Source: Marivivens sp. (GTDB lineage: Bacteria > Pseudomonadota > Alphaproteobacteria > Rhodobacterales > Rhodobacteraceae). From it: DNA of 64,000 nucleotides. How positions within the stretch are numbered: position 1 is the stretch's first letter; the number at the start of each line of letters is the position of its first letter. Where the stretch lies: contig JAEPMR010000001.1 in assembly GCA_017643845.1 (NCBI GenBank), positions 103,688 to 167,687 of the forward strand, read 5' to 3'. The position numbers and the translations under genes are program-made. This document shows positions 58,020 to 63,455 of the stretch, in pieces. The notes beneath the pieces are model-generated. The model did not search any database and was not told where the DNA came from. It saw only the letters and a list, made by a program, of their open reading frames with translations.

Positions 58020-59131
58020 CCGATAAATGGCTGTTGCCCAAGCTGGTCTTCGACGGGGACCACCTACGCCCCGACATGGCCCTCAATATTCGTGACGGCC
58101 GGATTGTTGCCCTGACGCCGCGCAACGAGGCCCACTCCGGTGCGGAACCTGTCTCCGGCATCGTGGCCCCGGGGTTCATCGACCTTCAGGTCAACGGCGG
58201 CGGCGGCTTTCTCCTGAACGCCACGCCCACTGCCGATGCCATGTCCCGCATTGCCGCTGCGCACCGGCCCTTTGGCACCGTCGGCATTCTCCCAACCGTC
58301 ATCACCGATACGCCAGAGGTCATGGCCGCCGCCGTCGATGCGGCACTGGAGGCACAATCAGATATGGCACTCCTTGGCCTGCATATCGAAGGTCCGCACA
58401 TCGCCCCACCCCGGCGCGGCACCCACGCCGAACGCTTCATCCGTCCGATGGATGCCAGCACGATCGCTCATGTCGAACGGCTCCGCGCCGCCGGTATTCC
58501 GATCATGATCACCCTCGCCCCCGAAGCCGCAACCACTTCACAAATCCGGGCACTCGCCGATACAGGCGCGATCATCTCGATCGGCCACTCCGATGCTACA
58601 GCAGACGAAACACATGCTGCCATCGCGGCCGGGGCGACCTGCGCGACGCATCTGTTCAATGCTATGTCCCCCATGCTGAACCGCGCACCCGGCGTCGTCG
58701 GCGCGGTGATCAACTCGGACATCCACGCCGGACTGATCGTCGACGGCTACCATGTCGCCGATGAAATGATTGCGCTCGCCATCCGTGCGCGCCCCGTGGC
58801 TGACCGTATGTTTCTGGTCTCCGATGCAATGCCCACAGTCGGCGGACCGGATCAATTCGATCTCTACGCCCAGAGCGTCCGCCTCTGTGATGGCCGCCTC
58901 GTCAATGCCGAAGGCTCCCTTGCAGGCGCCCATCTGACCCAGGCGACCGGCCTGCACCGCCTCCACACCATCGTCGGGATTGACCGCGAGACCGCTCTCA
59001 GAATGGCAATTTCCATCCCAGCGCGGCTCATTGGACGCGAGTCCCATGCCGGCATCATCAATCGCCCTGTCTCCGAGATCATCCGCCTGTCGGATGACCT
59101 GAGCTTCAGCGGCTACCTTCTCGAACCCTGA
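58016..59131 (+). CDS. nagA: N-acetylglucosamine-6-phosphate deacetylase
   Basis: 371 residues of the amidohydrolase superfamily. Metal and substrate motifs are GFIDLQVNGGGGF, LGLHIEGPHIAPPRRGTH (metal Glu), SIGHSDATADETHAAI (His), CATHLFNAMSPM and FLVSDAMPTVGG (catalytic Asp). It removes acetate from GlcNAc-6-P or GalNAc-6-P before the SIS isomerases act. ATGA overlap with the GatZ-like gene. Confidence 0.95.
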   Translation: MTDKWLLPKLVFDGDHLRPDMALNIRDGRIVALTPRNEAHSGAEPVSGIVAPGFIDLQVNGGGGFLLNATPTADAMSRIAAAHRPFGTVGILPTVITDTPEVMAAAVDAALEAQSDMALLGLHIEGPHIAPPRRGTHAERFIRPMDASTIAHVERLRAAGIPIMITLAPEAATTSQIRALADTGAIISIGHSDATADETHAAIAAGATCATHLFNAMSPMLNRAPGVVGAVINSDIHAGLIVDGYHVADEMIALAIRARPVADRMFLVSDAMPTVGGPDQFDLYAQSVRLCDGRLVNAEGSLAGAHLTQATGLHRLHTIVGIDRETALRMAISIPARLIGRESHAGIINRPVSEIIRLSDDLSFSGYLLEP

Positions 59132-59134
59132 GCC

Positions 59135-59821
59135 ATGCGTGCAACGCTCGAAGTCTGCGTCGATGCGCCGGACGATCTCTTTGCCGCCGTCGCCGCCGGT
59201 GCTGACCGCATCGAACTGTGCAGCGCACTTGCGCTCGGCGGTCTGACCCCCTCTGCAGGACTGATCGAACAGGCCCGCCAATGCAGCGTTCCCGTCTACG
59301 CGATGATCAGGCCCCGTGGCGGTTCGTTTTGCTACAGCGAGGCCGAGATATGTCAAATGGAGCACGACATCGCCACCATGCGCGCGGCCGGATTGGCCGG
59401 CGTAGTGTTCGGCGCCCTGACGCATGACGGCCCGCCCGACGTTGCAACCCTCCAGCGCCTGATCAATGCCGCACAGGGGTTGGGTCTCACATTGCACCGC
59501 GCGGTCGATCTACTCTCCGATCCCGTCACCGCCGTTGAACCTGCCAAAGCCCTCGGCTTCGAACGCATCCTCACCTCCGGCGGCGCCCCCACAGCACCCG
59601 AGGGCGCACGCACGATCGCCCGAATGATCGCCGCAGCAGGACCGGACATAGAGATCATGGCAGGAAGTGGCGTCACCGCCGCCTCCGTCCCCGCCCTCCA
59701 TGCAGCGGGCGTCCGGTCGTTCCACGCCTCCTGCTCACAAGCCGACGCAGACGGTACCCGATCCCTGAACCACCAGGCGCTCCGCGACCTTAGACACGCC
59801 GTCACCAGCCTTGATCAGTAA
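59135..59821 (+). CDS. cutC: CutC family protein
   Basis: 228 residues, TIM-barrel CutC type. LEVCVDAPDDLFAAVAAGADRIELCSALALGGLTPS is the diagnostic N-terminus, followed by VYAMIRPRGGSFCYSEAE and RILTSGGAPTAPEG. The classical role is copper homeostasis, but the family is frequently found in sugar-utilisation operons and its enzymatic role is unsettled. Last gene of the amino-sugar operon, 3 bp after nagA. Confidence 0.93.
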   Translation: MRATLEVCVDAPDDLFAAVAAGADRIELCSALALGGLTPSAGLIEQARQCSVPVYAMIRPRGGSFCYSEAEICQMEHDIATMRAAGLAGVVFGALTHDGPPDVATLQRLINAAQGLGLTLHRAVDLLSDPVTAVEPAKALGFERILTSGGAPTAPEGARTIARMIAAAGPDIEIMAGSGVTAASVPALHAAGVRSFHASCSQADADGTRSLNHQALRDLRHAVTSLDQ

Positions 59822-59891
59822 AAAGCCGACATCAAACCAACCCGCGAACAGGTTAGATATCCGCATTCGAAGGATAATGGGGAAAGTTTTA

Positions 59892-59909
59892 TGGCGGAGA
59901 CGATGGGAT
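59892..59909. repeat. Candidate attachment-site remnant resembling a tRNA 3' end
   Basis: TGGCGGAGACGATGGGAT on the plus strand resembles the complement of a bacterial tRNA acceptor/T-arm end, the usual target of tyrosine integrases. The next bases (GATCCGACA) depart from the TTCGAACC expected in a real tRNA. No intact tRNA is present. It lies 73 bp before the integrase frame and at the drop in GC content. Confidence 0.35.
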
Positions 59910-59964
59910 GATCCGACATTCCAACTTAAGCCCTTGAAGGCATTGAATCTAATACGTAAAGCCA

Positions 59965-61254
59965 GTGCATCGTGTGTGGAAAACGTGTGTGGTGAACGTG
60001 CCTAAATACCTTCAAATGCGTCGTCGCCGTTGGTATGCGACCTTGGATATTCCGAAGAGCCTTAGACCTCTGTTTGGTGGTAAGCCGAGATTTGTCCAAA
60101 GCCTGCGCACCGAGAGCCTAACAGTTGCGGAAAGACGATGTCTGCCGGTTGTTGCCAATTGGAAGTCGCTGATTGCAAGCGCAAAGAATGGTGATCCAAC
60201 CCCGCTCAATGACCACGTTGATGACGCGATCTTGTGGCAAGAAATGCTCTACGATGCCACTGATGCGGATTCAAAAGCGGGGATTGAATATGGTCTCTCA
60301 ATCACCGCTGAAAAACTTGACAAGGAAAAAGTCGGAAGAGGTGTCGAACTGTATAAAGTTGCCACAAGGCAATGGCACCTAACTTCTCGCCATGTCGAGG
60401 ACTGGCTAGCGACTCTTTCCAATGAGCCAAAGAGCATCGATATGAAGCGGACAGACCTAGACCGTCTGTCGTCCAAATTTCACCTGACCCGTGATGTTCG
60501 CAGAAATGCTGTTAGGCAATGGGTCGTAGACCTACAGCAGCGGGATGGACTGAAAACCTCTACTGTACGCCGCATAATTTCCACATGCAGAGGGTACTGG
60601 CGCTATCTTCAGATGCTCGAGGTTGTTCCTGATAGTACTGACCCGTTCAACGATGTCGTGCCTGCCAATTCCCAAAAGACGAAAGCCGAAGTCGCCGCGA
60701 AGCGAAGAGCCTTTACCGCTGCGGCAGTTTTGCAACTTCATCAAGCGGCAATCGAAAAGGAAGACTCGGATCTAGCGGACCTCATAACCCTGGCAATGTG
60801 GACTGGCTGCCGGATTGAGGAACTATGCAGCCTGAAAGTTGCACAAGTTCATTCAGACTACTTCGAAATTTCCGAGGCCAAATCTGAGGCCGGTTGGCGC
60901 GAAGTGCCGATACACTCAAAATTAGCCCCTTTAATTGAGCAGCTTGTGACCCGCAGTATTGACGGCTACCTCCTCTCCGGTCTCACAAAAAACAAGTACG
61001 GAGATCGCTCAAACGCCATCGGTAAACGCTTTGGACGGCTCAAGACGAGCATGGGCTTTGGGTCAAACTATGTATTCCACTCGATAAGGAAGACCGTAGC
61101 GACACAACTGGACGCAGCTGGAATCCCTGAGCCAGTTACTGCCCGCATTTTGGGGCATGATATTCCTACAATGACATATGGAATTTACTCGGCAGGAGCG
61201 CCAATGGCGGTCAAGAAAGAGGCCATCGAAAAGCTAGAATACCCATCCAAATAG
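59965..61254 (+). CDS. Tyrosine-type site-specific integrase
   Basis: Up to 429 residues from GTG 59965; GTG at 59992 or 59998 would give the more natural starts VNVPKYL or VPKYL, and no ATG is available. N-terminal region typical of alphaproteobacterial phage-type integrases (RRRWYATLDIPKSLRPLFGG). Catalytic set numbered from 59965: Arg283 (GCRIEELC), His372 and Arg375 (HSIRKT), His398 (ILGHD), and nucleophile Tyr408 (TYGIYSAG). The gene is AT-richer than the chromosome before it. It marks the left side of an integrated element. Confidence 0.93.
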   Translation: MHRVWKTCVVNVPKYLQMRRRRWYATLDIPKSLRPLFGGKPRFVQSLRTESLTVAERRCLPVVANWKSLIASAKNGDPTPLNDHVDDAILWQEMLYDATDADSKAGIEYGLSITAEKLDKEKVGRGVELYKVATRQWHLTSRHVEDWLATLSNEPKSIDMKRTDLDRLSSKFHLTRDVRRNAVRQWVVDLQQRDGLKTSTVRRIISTCRGYWRYLQMLEVVPDSTDPFNDVVPANSQKTKAEVAAKRRAFTAAAVLQLHQAAIEKEDSDLADLITLAMWTGCRIEELCSLKVAQVHSDYFEISEAKSEAGWREVPIHSKLAPLIEQLVTRSIDGYLLSGLTKNKYGDRSNAIGKRFGRLKTSMGFGSNYVFHSIRKTVATQLDAAGIPEPVTARILGHDIPTMTYGIYSAGAPMAVKKEAIEKLEYPSK

Positions 61255-61261
61255 TGATTTA

Positions 61262-61477
61262 TCACGAGCGACCATTTACCCCGAACTAGCATCGCAGCAA
61301 AGGCTTGTTGCTCATTGTTCGAGCCTTTCATCGAGGTTTGCTGACGGTATCATTGGCCCCGCGACGATAGCCGCAATTCAGCGCTTTCAAAGAGCTTACG
61401 GCCTGACACCTGACGGTATAGTCGGAACACAAACCCTCCGTGCTTTGATGTCACAACCAACCGGTGCCTGTTACTAA
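61262..61477 (+). pseudogene. Remnant of a peptidoglycan-binding-domain protein (phage endolysin-like)
   Basis: No start codon is available. In the frame ending at TAA 61475-61477, residues from about 61343 read DGIIGPATIAAIQRFQRAYG and then LTPDGIVGTQTLRAL. This is a nearly complete PG_binding_1 repeat, as found at the C-terminus of endolysins and cell-wall hydrolases. The catalytic domain is missing; upstream sequence in frame is not recognisable. Probably a decayed lysis gene, implying phage ancestry of the element. Confidence 0.6.
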
Positions 61478-61503
61478 AAGCTATCCAGGCTGCATCGTCT
61501 CCT

Positions 61504-61605
61504 ATGTTGGGGGAGTTGCTGAGATCGAACAGGCAATATTTCCCAGCATTGGCTGCCGCAATGGACGAGGGGAAACGTAGATTCTTCAGGTTGCGTCAGC
61601 TTTAG
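61504..61605 (+). CDS. Short open frame, unknown (possible gene fragment)
   Basis: 33 codons from ATG to TAG. The frame reads back upstream without a stop (KAIQAASSP precedes the Met) and looks protein-like (MLGELLRSNRQYFPALAAAM, then charged residues). It may be the 3' end of a degraded gene rather than a real small protein. A terminator-like hairpin follows at once. I do not recognise a family. Confidence 0.3.
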   Translation: MLGELLRSNRQYFPALAAAMDEGKRRFFRLRQL

Positions 61606-61646
61606 AACCACAACATCTGGGGCTAACACTAGATATAGTGGTTTTT
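61606..61646 (+). terminator. Probable intrinsic terminator after the gene remnants
   Basis: AACCAC (61606-61611) pairs with GTGGTT (61638-61643), with inner ATCT/AGAT pairing, followed by TTT to 61646. It would end transcription from the left before the structured region. Confidence 0.4.
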
Positions 61647-61792
61647 CAAAAGGTAGGCACTACGACTTTTTGAGCCTACATACAATACTTGGACAACACT
61701 TGGGGAGGCACACAACATATTGTGGTTAGACTCCCTCATACCCATAGAGTGGCTATCTGGAAATGGCCCGAAAAAGACCAGCAATATCAATG

Positions 61793-61805
61793 ACTTAAAT
61801 TAAGT
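61793..61805. repeat. AT-rich odd palindrome ahead of the direct-repeat array
   Basis: ACTTAA-A-TTAAGT, perfect 6-bp arms around a single base, 30 bp before the first CTTAGGT repeat. A possible protein-binding site. Confidence 0.35.
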
Positions 61806-61835
61806 TCCACCATTGAATACCCCGGTCCCTATACC

Positions 61836-61893
61836 CTTAGGTATATAACTTAGGTAGATACTTAGGTTCAGAACTTAGGTTCAGACCTTAGGT
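61836..61893 (+). repeat. Iteron-like array: five CTTAGGT direct repeats
   Basis: CTTAGGT occurs at 61836, 61849, 61861, 61874 and 61887, with steps of 13, 12, 13 and 13 bp. The third and fourth repeats share the longer block CTTAGGTTCAGA. The spacing and AT-rich setting resemble replication iterons or a multi-copy protein-binding site. The array ends 14 bp before the first hairpin unit. Confidence 0.75.
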
Positions 61894-61907
61894 AGAACTG
61901 CAGTTTT

Positions 61908-61957
61908 CTAGAGTATGAGTAATCAACAACAACAACATAGTTGATTACTATCTCTAG
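61908..61957 (+). repeat. Hairpin unit 1, AAC-repeat loop
   Basis: Outer clamp CTAGAG (61908-61913) with CTCTAG (61952-61957). Inner stem AGTAATCAAC (61918-61927) with GTTGATTACT (61940-61949), 10 bp perfect. AAC is repeated four times at 61925-61936, starting inside the 5' stem strand. Confidence 0.8.
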
Positions 61958-61986
61958 TATATCTGTAGTTCATGCACTGTAGTCTT

Positions 61987-62036
61987 CTAGAGAGCCTCTA
62001 TCCCCGAGGAGGAGGAGGAGGGGATAATAACTCTAG
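61987..62036 (+). repeat. Hairpin unit 2, GAG-repeat loop
   Basis: Outer clamp CTAGAG (61987-61992) with CTCTAG (62031-62036). Inner stem TATCCCC (61999-62005) with GGGGATA (62020-62026). GAG is repeated five times at 62006-62020, filling the loop. Confidence 0.8.
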
Positions 62037-62067
62037 TTAGGTACTACAGCTCATAGACCCTAGTCTT

Positions 62068-62116
62068 CTAGAGAGCCTTCATGATCATCATCATCAGTAT
62101 GATATCATAGCTCTAG
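62068..62116 (+). repeat. Hairpin unit 3, ATC-repeat loop
   Basis: Outer clamp CTAGAG (62068-62073) with CTCTAG (62111-62116). Inner stem ATGAT (62081-62085) with ATCAT (62104-62108), shorter than in the other units. ATC is repeated four times at 62084-62095. A local 12-bp palindrome at 62098-62109 offers an alternative fold. Confidence 0.7.
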
Positions 62117-62156
62117 TAGTACTACAGTTCATAACCTCTGGTCTTTCTGTAGTCAT

Positions 62157-62201
62157 CTAGAGAGCCTATGACCACCACCACCTAGTGGTCATACTGTCTA
62201 G
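62157..62201 (+). repeat. Hairpin unit 4, ACC-repeat loop
   Basis: Outer clamp CTAGA (62157-62161) with TCTAG (62197-62201). Inner stem TATGACCAC (62167-62175) with GTGGTCATA (62185-62193), 9 bp perfect. ACC is repeated four times at 62171-62182, starting inside the 5' stem strand. Confidence 0.8.
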
Positions 62202-62356
62202 TATCACTACAGGTCATTACCTCTGGTCTCCTCGTGAGGTCATACTGAAGATCATCCTCTAGTCAGACTGCCGCTCATGACGCGGGTTATCCTCAATGTT
62301 CCCTCTTCAGACCCAGACATGTGTCTCCCTCTCTGGGTCCCCCTCCTGCTCTCCTA

Positions 62357-62418
62357 AAGCCCCTCGCTTCAGGTGTCTTCTGACCAAGACCTCTGATCCA
62401 TGCGAGGGGCTTTTTTTT
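62357..62418 (+). terminator. Strong intrinsic terminator closing the hairpin array
   Basis: AAGCCCCTCGC (62357-62367) pairs perfectly with GCGAGGGGCTT (62402-62412) and runs into eight T (62411-62418). The 34-nt loop itself can form a GTCTT/AAGAC hairpin. Only three A precede the left arm, so it acts on plus-strand transcripts. Confidence 0.8.
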
Positions 62419-62607
62419 CGAGATCGGCTTTAGGGGTCTTTTCTTAGGCCGCGAGGTCTACACATGTCAGGTCACTCTGCGCAGTCGACAGGCCTTTGCA
62501 CGGCCCTTACCGAAGACCAACCAATGCATGGTCTGATCAGCAGATCCTCCTGCGCCCCGCTCGTCGAGCCACAGGCTCCGAGCAATCATTCCCCACCTTC
62601 GCCATAC

Positions 62608-62657
62608 AGGGCAGATACATGAGTTGTGACGCAGCTCGCATGTGTCTGCCCTTTTTT
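62608..62657 (+). terminator. Second plus-strand terminator hairpin
   Basis: AGGGCAGATACATG pairs with CATGTGTCTGCCCT (14 bp, one G-U) and is followed by six T to 62657. It shares TCTGCCCTTTTTT and a downstream CGTCATC with the next terminator, so the two are paralogous. Confidence 0.7.
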
Positions 62658-62704
62658 GTTCCGTCATCTTTGTTGGCGGTTGTTCTTTCCTCACTTCTCT
62701 CAAA

Positions 62705-62755
62705 GGGTAGGCATGAGCGATCTTCTTTAGGTCTCTCAGGTCTGCCCTTTTTTTT
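62705..62755 (+). terminator. Third plus-strand terminator hairpin
   Basis: GGGTAGGCATGAG (62705-62717) pairs with CTCAGGTCTGCCC (62735-62747) with one mismatch and two G-U, then eight T to 62755. The unit of about 100 bp between this and the previous terminator could be a separate small RNA. Confidence 0.7.
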
Positions 62756-62802
62756 CGACGTCATCGTTCCGAGATTGCCTCACGATTCAAATGCGCCTGA
62801 GA

Positions 62803-63103
62803 GACTCTCAGAGAGTCACTGAGTGCCCCTAAGCGCTCCGCAGCACGTTGGGGTGCCAATAAGCCCCAAGACTCCTCAGCGAGTCTCTCCGTGAGTCTGA
62901 GGGGCATGGTCAATTTGCGAGGCTCTGCCGAAGGCTGAATTGTTGGGTGTGGGGGATACACAAACCGCCCGCTTACCCAAAACACACAAGGACTCTCAGA
63001 GCGCCGGAGAGAGTCACTGAGTACGGGTTGGGTCTTGCGAGTCCCTGAGGTTAAAACAGGCGCTAACGATCCTCCTCGAGTCTCTCCGTAGCTCTCAGAG
63101 TCA
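62803..63103. repeat. Second repeat family with GACTCTC/GAGAGTC inverted repeats
   Basis: Two copies of GACTCTC...GAGAGTCACTGAGT (62803-62823 with a 1-nt centre; 62991-63022 with an 11-nt centre) and two copies of GAGTCTCTCCGT (62881-62892; 63078-63089), partly in opposite orientation. CCTCAG/CTGAGG arms flank the 62881 copy (62874-62879 and 62897-62902). A TTGGGG/CCCCAA hairpin lies near 62849-62870. Plausible protein-binding or RNA-folding elements; function unknown. Confidence 0.55.
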
Positions 63104-63333
63104 TATGTGCTCTTATGGCCTGTGGGCGACCAAGCCCGCGACTGATTTTGCTGCAAAAATCTGAACAGGTATTCGATAGGTCGTCTTGCGATTGTTTCCC
63201 CCGCTGGGGGCTTGCCAGTGACAGCCTCAGCGCATCGGTGATTGCCGCATAAAGACCCATAGTCGACCGGCAACCGTCAAGCCTTCAGCCCATGGAGGAC
63301 CGTCAATATGCTGAGGGGTGCCTCCTTATTTTT

Positions 63334-63447
63334 TGTCCGTAGAGGTATACCTCAGTGGACACTCCCTGTGGTCTTATTTTTTGTGTCCGTAAGGCTTGAC
63401 TTTGATCAACGGACATCGCTAACAACGGACAGGACTACAAAGGACAC
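63334..63447 (+). promoter_or_regulatory. Res-like recombination/regulatory site of the serine recombinase
   Basis: Site I, 28 bp at 63334-63361: TGTCCGTAGAGGTA and its right half form an imperfect dyad with a TA centre and 12-bp core palindrome GAGGTATACCTC. Site II, 32 bp at 63384-63415: TGTCCGT and ACGGACA are perfect 7-bp arms. Site III, half-sites ACGGACA (63425-63431) and AGGACAC (63441-63447). The layout and lengths match the three-subsite res of Tn3-family resolvases, placed just before the gene. Confidence 0.6.
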
Positions 63448-63455
63448 ACATACTC

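Larger units (their letters stand above)
61836..62418 (+). ncRNA. Candidate structured RNA: tandem triplet-repeat-loop hairpin array
   Basis: No convincing reading frame spans this stretch. It holds five short direct repeats, four tandem hairpin units (period 79-89 bp), a degenerate fifth unit near 62235-62262, a GACCCAGA/TCTGGGTC hairpin (62310-62339) and a strong plus-strand intrinsic terminator. Units share the order outer clamp CTAGAG, AGCC-like spacer, unit-specific stem, trinucleotide-repeat loop, clamp CTCTAG, and a linker with the consensus CTACAG-TCAT. Terminator polarity says the transcript is plus strand. The 5' end is not defined; I found no convincing promoter. No known RNA family is recognised. 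Confidence 0.6.
61255..63455. other. Structured, nearly gene-free interior of the mobile element
   Basis: Between the integrase and the serine recombinase I see no intact gene over about 2.2 kb, only a peptidoglycan-binding remnant near the left end. The rest is hairpins, direct repeats, three certain and one possible plus-strand terminators, a second inverted-repeat family and a res-like site. A GTAGGC/GCCTAC hairpin (61653-61679), an AGACCA/TGGTCT hairpin near 62514-62544 and a CCCCC/GGGGG hairpin near 63201-63215 are further examples. Base composition is AT-rich at left and more balanced at right. Confidence 0.7.

Noticed and set aside
59892..59909. Intact tRNA gene at the integration site
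   Set aside because: Only 18 bp resemble a tRNA end; the T-loop and the remaining arms are absent.
61653..61679. Minus-strand terminator from the GTAGGC/GCCTAC hairpin
   Set aside because: Stem of only 6 bp and a short, interrupted U-run on that strand; too weak to call.
61813..61847. Promoter for the structured RNA (TTGAAT and TATATA)
   Set aside because: Spacing of 23 bp is too long, and no better pair was found nearby; the 5' end is left undefined.
61908..62201. CRISPR array or integron attC array for the triplet-loop repeats
   Set aside because: Repeats are only partly conserved and hold internal, unit-specific stems; there are no uniform repeats with unique spacers of constant size, no cas genes, and no attC core sites or cassettes.
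62467..62822. Short open frames on both strands around the terminator hairpins
   Set aside because: They read through strong terminators and poly-T runs and overlap each other; no protein-like features.
62761..63273. 170-codon open frame on the minus strand
   Set aside because: It runs across the inverted-repeat family, is rich in repeat-derived Leu/Arg/Glu/Ser words, has no recognisable domain and no good ribosome site. Treated as chance.
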